From CAYMEV01 sp964389675 [NCBI: uncultured Candidatus Sumerlaeota bacterium] (GTDB lineage: Bacteria > CAYMEV01): a stretch of 64,000 nt of DNA. Positions 17,918 to 27,355 of the stretch are shown here, piece after piece. The position numbers and the translations under genes are program-made. Every line of letters starts with the position of its first letter. The first letter of the stretch is position 1. The DNA is taken from NCBI GenBank assembly GCA_964389675.1, contig CAYMEV010000018.1:15564-79563 (forward strand). Reading direction: 5' to 3'. Below the pieces are notes generated by a model. The model saw only the letters and a list, made by a program, of their open reading frames with translations. It was not told the origin of the DNA and did not search any database.

Positions 17918-19120
17918 CTATAGCTGGTTGGTTTCTGCCTGTTCCCTTCTTAGCCTTTCCTCTTCCTCAAGCCTCCTGATCTCTTCTTCTTCAGCCTTTT
18001 TCTGCTCATCCTGATCGATCTGTTTTTTTACTATTTCGAGGGCTTCCTGTGCAGCACTATAGCCTGGCCTCAGCTTCAGGGCAGTTTCATATGCTGACCT
18101 GGCCTCAGGCCTTTTTTCCTGCTTATTGAGGGTAAGGCCCAGATAGTAGTATGCTTCAGCATCGGTCTTGTCCTTCTGTATCGATGTATTTAATGCACTC
18201 TCGGCATTCTCATAACTCTCGGAGTTGAAATAGGCTATCCCGAGGAATTTATGGGCTTCTGCCTGCTTGTCGGTGTTTGCAGAAATAGCTTTTTTAAGGC
18301 TGTCTATTGCCATCTTATTGTCCCCTGCATTTATATATGACCTTGCAAGGAACATGTTTGCATCATCATTAAGCTTGGAGGGCTTTGGAGTATCCACCAG
18401 TTTCTTTGCTATTGAGACAGCAAGATTGGAATCCTGTGTTCCAATGGCAGCTGACCAGTATTCTATCAATGAATAGAAGTCTTTTTCCTCAAGCTTGGCA
18501 AGCTCCATTATGCCGGAATTTTTGAAGTAACTGAGCGCTTCTGCGTTCTTGTTCAGTTTTGATGCAGATTTTGCAAGCAGAAGGTCAAGTTCGGTCTGCC
18601 TTACACCTTCTTTATACGGCTCAGCAAGCAGGTCATAGGTTGCTTTATAATCCTTTTTTGTAAAATAGTATATCTCACCAAGGGCAACCAGGGTTTTTGC
18701 ATAACGGGGCTTAGTCCTGGGGTCTTTGCTTCCCTTCAGCTTTCCTAATGCTGTTTTGTATTCATTTACAGCCTTGTCGACAGCCTTTGTCTGCATATAG
18801 ATAATTCCCAGCTCAATATTATGAGCGTATTGACCAAAAAACCTGTCATCCCTTTCTGAGATCTTTGCTGCCTCTTCCAGGGCTACAACAGCTTCATCAG
18901 TATTGCCTTTCATCCTGTAGGCTATACCCAGATTGAGATATGCGAAATAGAAATTCGGGTCAAGGGTCAGCACATCCCTGAATTTTGTTATTGCTGTATC
19001 AAAATCATTCTTCCTGAGGGCGGCATTGCCCTCCCTGTAGATCAGAGCTGCATCCTGAGAATAGATGACCGATGAGAATACAGCCACGACCATAATAAAT
19101 ACCAGCATAGTCTTTTTCAT
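17918..19120 (-). CDS. Exported TPR-repeat protein
   Basis: A 400-residue protein with a signal peptide (MKKTMLVFIMVVAVFSSVIYS, cleavage near SQDA). Tetratricopeptide repeats fill most of the body, for example FDTAITKFRDVLTLDPNFYFAYLNLGIAYRMKGNTDEAV and AEAYYYLGLTLNKQEKRPEARSAYETALKLRPGYSAA. The C-terminus (about 365-400) is a charged Glu/Arg coiled coil. It is a periplasmic scaffold by family; partners cannot be named. It reads away from tgt, with TTGACA-like promoter sequence for both directions in the 205-base gap (19121-19325), and starts behind AAGGAGC. Confidence 0.8.
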   Translation of the reverse strand: MKKTMLVFIMVVAVFSSVIYSQDAALIYREGNAALRKNDFDTAITKFRDVLTLDPNFYFAYLNLGIAYRMKGNTDEAVVALEEAAKISERDDRFFGQYAHNIELGIIYMQTKAVDKAVNEYKTALGKLKGSKDPRTKPRYAKTLVALGEIYYFTKKDYKATYDLLAEPYKEGVRQTELDLLLAKSASKLNKNAEALSYFKNSGIMELAKLEEKDFYSLIEYWSAAIGTQDSNLAVSIAKKLVDTPKPSKLNDDANMFLARSYINAGDNKMAIDSLKKAISANTDKQAEAHKFLGIAYFNSESYENAESALNTSIQKDKTDAEAYYYLGLTLNKQEKRPEARSAYETALKLRPGYSAAQEALEIVKKQIDQDEQKKAEEEEIRRLEEEERLRREQAETNQL

Positions 19121-19283
19121 AAATCAAGCTCCTTAGCATATATTTTGCAAAAGCAAAATCTTTTGAATTTTATTCTTTTATCAAAGTTAGACCGGCTTGT
19201 CAATAATTTTTATTCCCTGTTATATTTGACAAAATGCTTAAGCAAAATGTTTATTTTTGTTTTTATTTTTGTTTTTATTTTAA

Positions 19284-20426
<1,143 letters not shown>

Positions 20427-20432
20427 TATATC

Positions 20433-20461
20433 TTGACTCGATCTTATCCCTGATACATAAT
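20433..20461 (+). promoter_or_regulatory. Sigma-70-type promoter for yajC-secD-secF
   Basis: TTGACT (20433-20438), 17-base spacer, CATAAT (20456-20461), immediately after the tgt stop. It would give a leader of about 130 bases before yajC. Confidence 0.6.
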
Positions 20462-20477
20462 AGCAGTTCAAATTTAC

Positions 20478-20570
20478 TATGGATTTTGCTTTTGCTGTTT
20501 GCTGACAACTTTGTCATTAAGAAAATTCTTTACAAAATCCTGAATTTTCATACAAACTATAAAATCCATA
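20478..20570 (+). promoter_or_regulatory. Structured leader of the yajC-secDF transcript
   Basis: A 10-bp perfect inverted repeat, TATGGATTTT (20478-20487) with AAAATCCATA (20561-20570), encloses two smaller hairpins: GACAA/TTGTC around 20500-20515 and GAAAATTC/GAATTTTC (20521-20528 with 20542-20549). The layout is a closed multi-branch structure upstream of the AAGGAGG site. AT-rich DNA makes chance pairing possible, and no known riboswitch class was recognised. Confidence 0.4.
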
Positions 20571-20597
20571 AATCTAAAGATATAAGGAGGGTCAATA

Positions 20598-20894
20598 ATG
20601 GGCGACATGGGTAATTTCCTCGGCAGTCCTATTATAATGCTTGTAGTCATCTTTGCATTGTTCTATTTTCTTATAATCCTGCCTCAGAAGAGAAAGCAGA
20701 GGGAAATGAAGGATATGCTGGAAAGCCTTAAGAAGGGAGACAAGGTTATCACACAGGGGGGGATCGTAGGAACTATTTCATCAATTACAGATGAAGAGGT
20801 TCAGCTTAAGGTATCAGAAAATGTCAAGATTACATTCCTTAAAAATGCAATACTGGCAAAGAAACCAGACCAAACGCAAAATAAACAATCATAA
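20598..20894 (+). CDS. yajC: Preprotein translocase accessory subunit YajC
   Basis: A 98-residue single-span inner-membrane protein: helix at about residues 10-30 (IIMLVVIFALFYFLIILPQ), then the conserved cytoplasmic RKQREMKDMLESLKKGDKVITQGGIVGTI. YajC binds the SecDF complex. It is followed after 12 bases by secD. AAGGAGG ribosome-binding site. Confidence 0.96.
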   Translation: MGDMGNFLGSPIIMLVVIFALFYFLIILPQKRKQREMKDMLESLKKGDKVITQGGIVGTISSITDEEVQLKVSENVKITFLKNAILAKKPDQTQNKQS

Positions 20895-20906
20895 GGAGAG
20901 GCTACT

Positions 20907-22832
20907 GTGGATATTTACAATCTGAAATTAAGGATTCCTGTTGTAATATTGAGTATTCTTGCAGTAATTCTTTTCTGCATACCATCTCTCAATATCTATC
21001 CATACTTCCCTCCGTTTCTGCAGGAATACCTTCCGGAGGATGCCGTCACATTTGAGGCATATGAGGACAGCAGCACTATTTTCTTTAACATTGACAAGGC
21101 CGTTCCCCTTCCTGAAGGAACAACCAATCTGAATGCCCTGGCAACCGCATCGACATCGATCAAGAATGCAGCAAAAAGCAGGCTGAAGCTTTCGCCTGGA
21201 GAATACAGCGTTAATGTCAGCGACGACAGGACCAGCCTCCTTTTTACCCTTAACAGGGTTATAACAGAAGGGGATGTCAGGAATTATGTGGACAATCTTC
21301 ACCTCTACGGGAGCCTGCCTCTGTTTATACAGAAGATCCTTCCCTATAAAAAGGTGAACCTGGGACTGGATCTCCAGGGTGGGGTCCACCTTGTGCTTCA
21401 GGTTGATACTGAACAGGCTGTAAACATCCAGATTGAAAACCTTCTGAATGATATAAGGAGAAGGCTTTCAGAGAAGAAGATAGATTTTATAAATATCAGG
21501 AGGAGCGGAAGGCGCATTTTTGTCGTGAAGCTTCTGACTCCGGACCAGAACGAGATAGTGAAGACTATCCTTGCTGATGATTTTCCCGATACTGAGATCA
21601 GGGAGGAAGAGACTGCAAAGGACGACGAGGTCATATTCAGGATAAAAGAAGCAACCATAGTTTCCAAAGAGGATTATGCAGTTGACCAGGCCCTGAAGAC
21701 CATAAGGAACAGGGTTGATGAGTTCGGGGTTGCAGAACCGCAGATACAGAGACAGGGCTTCCGCGGAGACAAAATAATACTCCAGCTCCCTGGAATTGAG
21801 GATTATGAAAGGGCTGCAAGAATAATACAGGAAATGGCCCACCTTGAATTCAGGCTTGTTGAGGACCAGGGCGACAATGTGCAGGAGATCCTGTCGCGCC
21901 ATGACAACAAGGTCCCTGAGGACATGGAGATCCTCAATCAGATAAAGACTGACAGCGCAGGCCAGGAAATAGTGCATTACTATCTGGTAAGAAAGGAATC
22001 GCCTGTAACGGGTGAAGATCTGATCAATGCGCTTCCGACACGGGGCGAATTAGGCCAGTGGGTTGTCAGTTTCGAGCTTTCTCCGTCAGGGGGAAGAAAA
22101 TTCGGTCAGCTTACAGGCGAGAACATAGACAGACCATTGGCAATTGTTCTTGACGGAAAGGTTCAGTCCGCACCTGTAATAAGGGCAAGAATTGATGCAA
22201 GGGGACAGATCGAAGGCAATTTCGGCGAACAGGAAGCAAAGGACCTTGCACTTATATTAAGGGCCGGCGCCCTTCCGGCACCGATCAAGATCCTGGAGAA
22301 CAGGACGGTAGGCCCTTCCCTCGGAAGGGATTCGATACGGCTTGGTGTCCGCTCATCGCTTATTGGAGGCCTTCTGGTCCTCATATTTATGCTAATCTAT
22401 TATAAAGTAAGCGGATTTATAGCTGACTTCGCCCTGATAGTCAACCTGCTTATAATAACCGCGGTACTTGCCCTTTTCGGAGCTACCCTTACTCTGCCGG
22501 GCATTGCAGGCATCATTCTAACTATAGGAATGTCTGTCGATGCCAATGTCCTGATATTTGAAAGGATAAAGGAAGAGCTCAGGCTGGGAAGAAGTATCGC
22601 AAAAGCGGTTGAGATAGGGTTTGCAAAGGCTGTCGTGACTATAGTCGATGCTAATGTAACTACACTGATAGCTGCATTTGCGCTTTACCAGTTCGGAACG
22701 GGGCCAATTCAGGGATTTGCTGTAACACTGTTCATAGGCATACTCTCAAGCATGTTTACTGCAATATTCGTGTCCAGGACAATCTTCTACTTTATCCTGG
22801 CAAAATTCCAGCCTAAATCCCTCAGTATATAA
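20907..22832 (+). CDS. secD: Protein translocase subunit SecD
   Basis: A 641-residue RND-type inner-membrane protein that uses proton flow to pull preproteins across at the periplasmic side. First helix at residues 8-28, then the periplasmic P1 region with GLDLQGGVHLVLQVD. A long periplasmic head follows (about 130-450, ending ALPAPIKILENRTVGPSLG), then five helices with GIAGIILTIGMSVDANVLIFERIKEELRLG. The start codon is GTG behind AAGGAGAG. Co-transcribed with yajC and secF (11-base gap). Confidence 0.97.
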   Translation: MDIYNLKLRIPVVILSILAVILFCIPSLNIYPYFPPFLQEYLPEDAVTFEAYEDSSTIFFNIDKAVPLPEGTTNLNALATASTSIKNAAKSRLKLSPGEYSVNVSDDRTSLLFTLNRVITEGDVRNYVDNLHLYGSLPLFIQKILPYKKVNLGLDLQGGVHLVLQVDTEQAVNIQIENLLNDIRRRLSEKKIDFINIRRSGRRIFVVKLLTPDQNEIVKTILADDFPDTEIREEETAKDDEVIFRIKEATIVSKEDYAVDQALKTIRNRVDEFGVAEPQIQRQGFRGDKIILQLPGIEDYERAARIIQEMAHLEFRLVEDQGDNVQEILSRHDNKVPEDMEILNQIKTDSAGQEIVHYYLVRKESPVTGEDLINALPTRGELGQWVVSFELSPSGGRKFGQLTGENIDRPLAIVLDGKVQSAPVIRARIDARGQIEGNFGEQEAKDLALILRAGALPAPIKILENRTVGPSLGRDSIRLGVRSSLIGGLLVLIFMLIYYKVSGFIADFALIVNLLIITAVLALFGATLTLPGIAGIILTIGMSVDANVLIFERIKEELRLGRSIAKAVEIGFAKAVVTIVDANVTTLIAAFALYQFGTGPIQGFAVTLFIGILSSMFTAIFVSRTIFYFILAKFQPKSLSI

Positions 22833-22843
22833 AGGAGTTCAGA

Positions 22844-24004
22844 ATGAGCAGGAAAAATATTGATTTCATATCCAAAAGATTTTATGCGATAACAATATCT
22901 CTAATTATTATCTTTGCCGGGCTGGTCACCTTCATCATAAAGGACGGATTCAGGTATGGCATTGACTTTGAAGGCGGTACGCTGGTTCAGCTAAGGTTCA
23001 GCAACAAGGTTGAGGTTGTCAGGATAAGAGAGATCCTCTCCACCATAGGATTTGGCGATGCAAGCATACAGAGCCTTTCTGAAGCATACGGGACGACATT
23101 CTCATCGACGGAGGATGAACCGGACCTTGAAGTATACAATGATATTGTAATAAGGACAAAATCAGATGAGTCCAAGATCATCAATGAACTCTCACAGAAA
23201 TTAAATGAACGCTTTGAAAACAGCCTGCTTATCACACCTGATAAGGAGAACCCGAATATTCTGGTTATACAGTCATCAGAGACTGTGGACTTTGATAGGC
23301 TGAACGGTGTTGTTGAGGAGCTTGGTTTTGAAGAATCCCTCGCACTTACAGATCTTCAGAATATTTTCAATCTTGATATTGAAAAGAAGCTCGGGGAGGT
23401 GTCGAAGGAGATCGTTGATTCGCTGAGGCAGAACCTTTCTGAGATAGATGTAGAAATAGTCTCAATACAGATGGTAGGGCCCCAGGTGGGAAAAGACCTC
23501 AGGTCACAGGCATTCAAGGCTATTTTATGGGTTTTCATAGGCATTCTCGCCTATATTACATGGAGGTTCAAGTTCAAGTTTGCAGTCAGCTCAATAGTTG
23601 CCCTCATACATGATGTTCTTATTACATTAAGCGTATTCCTGTTTTTCCAGAAAGAGATAAACCTGAATATAATTGCAGCAGTACTGACAATAATCGGTTA
23701 TTCCCTTAATGATACAATTGTCGTTTTTGACAGGATCAGGGAAAACCTGAAATTCAACAGGAAAAGCAGTCTTTTAGATATAATAAACAACAGCATTAAC
23801 CAGACGCTTTCCAGGACACTTCTGACAAGTTTGACAACCCTGATGGTAGTGCTTATACTTTTCCTTTTCGGCGGCGATGTCATACACAATTTTGCTTTTG
23901 CACTGCTGATAGGAATAATGGTAGGGACATACTCATCCATTTTTGTCGCTGCTCCAGTCTATTATGACTGGGAAGAGACATTTTCCAAAAAAAAGAAGGC
24001 TTAA
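22844..24004 (+). CDS. secF: Protein translocase subunit SecF
   Basis: A 386-residue partner of SecD, somewhat longer than usual because the periplasmic segment (about 60-225) has an insertion. Helix 1 at about 15-33, GIDFEGGTLVQLRFS after it, then five more helices with VLTIIGYSLNDTIVVFDRIREN, the conserved helix 4 proton-path region. AAGGAG site; last gene before an intrinsic terminator. Confidence 0.97.
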   Translation: MSRKNIDFISKRFYAITISLIIIFAGLVTFIIKDGFRYGIDFEGGTLVQLRFSNKVEVVRIREILSTIGFGDASIQSLSEAYGTTFSSTEDEPDLEVYNDIVIRTKSDESKIINELSQKLNERFENSLLITPDKENPNILVIQSSETVDFDRLNGVVEELGFEESLALTDLQNIFNLDIEKKLGEVSKEIVDSLRQNLSEIDVEIVSIQMVGPQVGKDLRSQAFKAILWVFIGILAYITWRFKFKFAVSSIVALIHDVLITLSVFLFFQKEINLNIIAAVLTIIGYSLNDTIVVFDRIRENLKFNRKSSLLDIINNSINQTLSRTLLTSLTTLMVVLILFLFGGDVIHNFAFALLIGIMVGTYSSIFVAAPVYYDWEETFSKKKKA

Positions 24005-24017
24005 CTTTCAGATTTAA

Positions 24018-24056
24018 GCAGGTGCAGTAAACCTTTACACTGCACCTGCCTTTTTT
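24018..24056 (+). terminator. Intrinsic terminator of yajC-secD-secF
   Basis: Perfect 11-bp stem GCAGGTGCAGT (24018-24028) with ACTGCACCTGC (24039-24049), 10-base loop, then C and six T (24051-24056). Confidence 0.92.
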
Positions 24057-24065
24057 AATTTTGAA

Positions 24066-24093
24066 TTGAAAAAACCTGAATTAGGGATATAAT
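24066..24093 (+). promoter_or_regulatory. Sigma-70-type promoter for the RelA-like gene
   Basis: TTGAAA (24066-24071), 16-base spacer, TATAAT (24088-24093), directly after the secF terminator. Predicted start near 24100. Confidence 0.75.
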
Positions 24094-24105
24094 TTATATT
24101 ATAGC

Positions 24106-24119
24106 CGGCATATATGCCG
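24106..24119. promoter_or_regulatory. Perfect 14-base palindrome in the RelA-like gene leader
   Basis: CGGCATATATGCCG lies a few bases after the predicted transcript start and upstream of the GGAGGG ribosome-binding site. It could be a dimeric repressor operator or a small RNA hairpin. Confidence 0.45.
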
Positions 24120-24144
24120 CTATTTTATTATCTGGAGGGCATTA

Positions 24145-26325
24145 ATGCCTAAAATATCCTTTACGGAAGATGAGCTAAAAAAGAATATTGCAGAGATAAA
24201 ACCAGGCTTTGATACTGTTCTTCTGAATAAAGCCCTGGAAATGCTCAAAGGTGCTTTGGCTGATGTAAAGGGGCTGAAATCTGAAGACCGGCAGAAAATC
24301 ATCGAACATAACCTTAGAGTGGCAAACTACACAATAGAGCTGTTTCCGGATGAAAATACCACCATTGCAGCCCTTGTCCACAATATACTCAATATTTCAC
24401 AAATCAGCGAGGAGCAGATATCAGACAGCCTGAACCCTGATATCATACATATACTGAGGGAATATAAGGACCTTGCTGAGATATGCGATGAAACAAAAAA
24501 TATCATAAAGGAAAAGGAGTTTATTAATTTCTTTATTTCAAAGACTGCAAGCTTCTCTTCAATGTTCATTACATTCTCAAACAGGATCGTGATGCTTGAG
24601 AACATAGTGGCGAAAAGGTATAAGCACAGCAGGGAAAGAAGCCGGGATATAGCAGAGGAAAGCATAAGGATTTTTGCAGCCATTGCAAATATACTTGGCA
24701 TATGGAGAATTAAAGCCATGCTGGAAGACCTCAGCTTCCAGATCCTTCACCCGGATGAATACCAGGAGGTCAAAGAGAGGCTTGAGAGCGGAATGCAGGC
24801 ATCAGACGCCACACTTAAGAAGGTCACGGGATTAATATCGGACAAGCTTAGTGAAAACCAGATCACTGATTTCAGGTTCTCGTTCCGCAAAAAGCACCTC
24901 TACAGCATTTACCAGAAATCAAATAAGAAAGCCACTGATATAAACTATCTTTATGATATAAACGGTATCAGGATAATCCTGAACAATATAAATGAATGCT
25001 ATGTCGCAATGGGCGTCATACTGGAAAATTTTGAGGATATCCCCAACAGGAGGAAAGACTTCATAAGCAACCCCAAGCCGAACGGCTACAGGTCGATACA
25101 TCTCGGTATAAAATTTGAAGACTACCTCATAGAGGTTCAGATCAGGACAAAGGACATGGATTTCATAGCTGAATACGGTGAGGCTGCGCACTGGGTATAT
25201 AAGAACAAGGACACCAATGATGCAAGGTACAGGACATTCTTTAACACGCTTAAGAGGCAGCTGGAGACCATTGACGATTATACATCTGCTGATTCGGTGG
25301 ATAAGGACAAGCTTCTCAATGTAGTCCATATCTGGACTCCGGACAAGGCACGAAGTTTTGCGCTTCTGAAGGGTGCAACCCCGCTTGATTTTGCCTTCTG
25401 TGTCCACACTGATGTTGGACTGCACTGCAAAGGCGCTTTTGTCAACGGCAATTATGTTCCTCTTGATTATGAACTTCAGAATGGAGATACGGTAAGGATC
25501 ATTACATCAAAGAACCAGAAGCCCAATATGGACTGGTTTTCAATAGTAAAGACAAACAGGGCCCGCAAGAAGCTTACCCATTACTTCAGGTCGCTGGAAA
25601 AGGAAGAGAAGATCAAGAGGGGAAAGGAAGCGGTCATTAAGGAATTTAAGAAAAACAGGCTTAATTTCAATAAATGGATAAAGACAGAGCAGGCCCGTGA
25701 GGTTTTTGAGAAGCTTAAGCTCAGTATTGAAAACCTTGACCAGCTTTTTGAGCAGATAGGGCAGTCCAGCTACAGTGTCTATAAGATCATCAATCTCATC
25801 ACAGACAAGACTGAACAGCCTCAGAAAAAAGAAAAGGCTGCCCCTGCTGTTACATTTGACAATGTGGATGATACAATAGTCATTGACGGCATGACGGATA
25901 TAAAGTATAAGACGGCCTCATGCTGCAATCCGATACCGGGGGACGATGTGGTAGGATATATTACATCGGACCATGTGATATCAATACACAGGAAAGACTG
26001 CATAAACACCCTTAACCTCAGAAATGAAAAACTTCTCAATGTAAGGTTTATAAAGGGGTATGACGGATTCTATAATGTATTCTTTCATATTGAAACAAAG
26101 AATGACATGCATATATACAGAAAGATACTTGAGATAATAGCTAATGACAAAATCAATATATCAAAAAGCTCCAATATTGTAAACAGCAGAAACAGCGGCG
26201 AGATTAGGCTGATCGACCTTCACCTGAAAGTTAAGGATACACAGCAGATACAGAGGCTTATACCAAAAATATTCAATCTCCCGGGCGTAATCAAGATAAC
26301 AAGGAAGGCCAATGCTGAAGATTAG
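24145..26325 (+). CDS. RelA/SpoT homologue with intact synthetase and dead hydrolase domain
   Basis: A 726-residue long RSH. Order: degenerate HD domain (about 45-195), ppGpp synthetase (about 235-355), TGS (about 395-460), helical linker, zinc-finger/RIS-like region with CCNPIPGDDVVGYI and HRKDC (about 590-625), ACT (about 640-720). Synthetase residues are present: YLYDINGIRII, RRKDFIS, PNGYRSIHLGI (G314-H319) and EVQIRTKDMDFIAEYGEAAHW. The hydrolase site is not: the HD pair is His79-Asn80 (AALVHNILN), the following ED is lost, and the ADRxHN motif reads SNRIVM. So this is probably a (p)ppGpp synthetase only, functionally like RelA. A second RSH at 50791-53016 shows the opposite loss. Own promoter and a palindromic leader. 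Confidence 0.9.
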   Translation: MPKISFTEDELKKNIAEIKPGFDTVLLNKALEMLKGALADVKGLKSEDRQKIIEHNLRVANYTIELFPDENTTIAALVHNILNISQISEEQISDSLNPDIIHILREYKDLAEICDETKNIIKEKEFINFFISKTASFSSMFITFSNRIVMLENIVAKRYKHSRERSRDIAEESIRIFAAIANILGIWRIKAMLEDLSFQILHPDEYQEVKERLESGMQASDATLKKVTGLISDKLSENQITDFRFSFRKKHLYSIYQKSNKKATDINYLYDINGIRIILNNINECYVAMGVILENFEDIPNRRKDFISNPKPNGYRSIHLGIKFEDYLIEVQIRTKDMDFIAEYGEAAHWVYKNKDTNDARYRTFFNTLKRQLETIDDYTSADSVDKDKLLNVVHIWTPDKARSFALLKGATPLDFAFCVHTDVGLHCKGAFVNGNYVPLDYELQNGDTVRIITSKNQKPNMDWFSIVKTNRARKKLTHYFRSLEKEEKIKRGKEAVIKEFKKNRLNFNKWIKTEQAREVFEKLKLSIENLDQLFEQIGQSSYSVYKIINLITDKTEQPQKKEKAAPAVTFDNVDDTIVIDGMTDIKYKTASCCNPIPGDDVVGYITSDHVISIHRKDCINTLNLRNEKLLNVRFIKGYDGFYNVFFHIETKNDMHIYRKILEIIANDKINISKSSNIVNSRNSGEIRLIDLHLKVKDTQQIQRLIPKIFNLPGVIKITRKANAED

Positions 26326-26340
26326 CCCATTTGAGCCATC

Positions 26341-26374
26341 CGACGCAACGACGCAAAAGGGACGGTTCTTTTTG
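26341..26374 (+). repeat. Left inverted repeat of the RAYT element
   Basis: Contains GACGCAAAAGGGACGGTTCT. It matches the reverse complement of the right copy over 26 bases (26349-26374). The hairpin-forming partner of the GACGCAAAA arm is degraded here (TTTTGATTC instead of TTTTGCGTC). Confidence 0.88.
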
Positions 26375-26394
26375 ATTCATCCACGTTTCGATTT

Positions 26395-27186
26395 TTATTC
26401 ACGGCTGATTCTACGAACCATACTGCTGCTTATATTAAGAAGGCTTGCAATATTACGCTGACTCAGGCTGGTTTTCTTTAATAGCCTCCTTACCGCCTCT
26501 TTTTTAAGTTCTTTGGAACTTAGGAGTGAACTGATATCTTTGGTACCATAATAATCCATAATTTCGCTTAATATTTCCATTACTGCTGATTTTCTATTTC
26601 GTTCTATATCTTCTTTTGTATCCAGATATTCATTAAAATCACTGCTAAAGTGAAATTCTATAAAATGTTCAAGATTATTATTAAAAAGGCTGATAATGAA
26701 TTCCATCTGGTTTGGGGATACCAGAACAGGCCTTTTTGTAATAAACTCACGGTAACTGCTCCAACTATAACTGTCAGGCTTTTCAACAATTTTGGCTGCA
26801 ACAGGGTTATTATGAATATACCTTATTAACTGCAAAAAATAAGTATCATCCCTTATAATTTCACTTCTGAACCTGTCCTGAAATACATGCCCTATCCTTT
26901 TCATTTTGCTGTTATATACCATGGCATACTGTATATTTATTTTTTTAAAGGCGTGTGAAAGGTCTTCAATTTCTCCATAAGCTAAAATATGTACATGATT
27001 ATTCATTATACAGTAGGCAGCCAGTTCCAGAGGTTTCTCCATATAAAAAAGGTCTTTCAGCAGTCCTGTAAAATAGTGCTTCTGCTCATACCTCCGGAAA
27101 ATAGCTTCGCGGTTATTTCCCCTCATCATCAGATGGTAATATTTTGTTGGACTTGTTTCCCTTGCTTTACGAACCATTTTTTTCAC
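26395..27186 (-). CDS. REP-associated tyrosine transposase (RAYT, Y1/HUH)
   Basis: A 263-residue single-strand DNA nuclease of the IS200-like Y1 family. Seen: YYHLMMRGNNREAIF at the N-terminus, the HUH motif NNHVHIL (H64, H66), candidate catalytic Tyr in YAMVYN (Y87/Y91), then GHVFQDRFRSEII, YIHNNPVAA and SYSWSSYREFI, all typical of RAYTs. The C-terminal end (LSQRNIASLLNISSSMVRRISRE) is a helix-turn-helix. Known: RAYTs are usually single-copy, immobile in themselves, and move REP hairpins. The palindromic repeats flanking it are the expected substrate. The frame appears complete. Confidence 0.9.
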   Translation of the reverse strand: MKKMVRKARETSPTKYYHLMMRGNNREAIFRRYEQKHYFTGLLKDLFYMEKPLELAAYCIMNNHVHILAYGEIEDLSHAFKKINIQYAMVYNSKMKRIGHVFQDRFRSEIIRDDTYFLQLIRYIHNNPVAAKIVEKPDSYSWSSYREFITKRPVLVSPNQMEFIISLFNNNLEHFIEFHFSSDFNEYLDTKEDIERNRKSAVMEILSEIMDYYGTKDISSLLSSKELKKEAVRRLLKKTSLSQRNIASLLNISSSMVRRISRE

Positions 27187-27263
27187 CTCTTTATAATCCT
27201 ATACATGCTGAAAAAGAAGTTCAAGGTTTTTTAAATAGGAGTTTTAATAAAAACCTGAGGTTT

Positions 27264-27301
27264 GACGCAAAAAGAACCGTCCCTTTTGCGTCGGGTCGTC
27301 G
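27264..27301 (-). repeat. Right inverted repeat and intact REP-like hairpin
   Basis: GACGCAAAA (27264-27272) pairs perfectly with TTTTGCGTC (27284-27292) around an 11-base loop, giving a REP-like hairpin. Bases 27268-27301 also form the right terminal inverted repeat. A low-complexity T/G-rich stretch follows to about 27350. Confidence 0.88.
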
Positions 27302-27355
27302 TTTTTGTTGTTTGTTTTGTTGTTTATTTTGATCTCTTTTGAGTGCTTTTGGTTC

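Larger units (their letters stand above)
26341..27301. mobile_element. RAYT/REP-type element with long terminal inverted repeats
   Basis: A 961-base unit: a Y1 transposase-family gene bounded by inverted repeats of 34 bases (26341-26374 and 27268-27301). The inner 26 are identical and the outer eight differ at three positions. It sits in the gap between two convergent genes. I see no direct target duplication, as expected for this family. Inside, the gene is AT-richer than its neighbours. Confidence 0.82.

Noticed and set aside
19251-19281. Run of TTTTATTTTTG-like repeats upstream of tgt
   Set aside because: Short AT-rich low complexity; could be an UP-type element, but nothing specific supports a function.
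27298-27350. T/G-rich tract after the RAYT element as a terminator
   Set aside because: No stem directly precedes the T-runs other than the REP hairpin, and the tract is simple low-complexity sequence.
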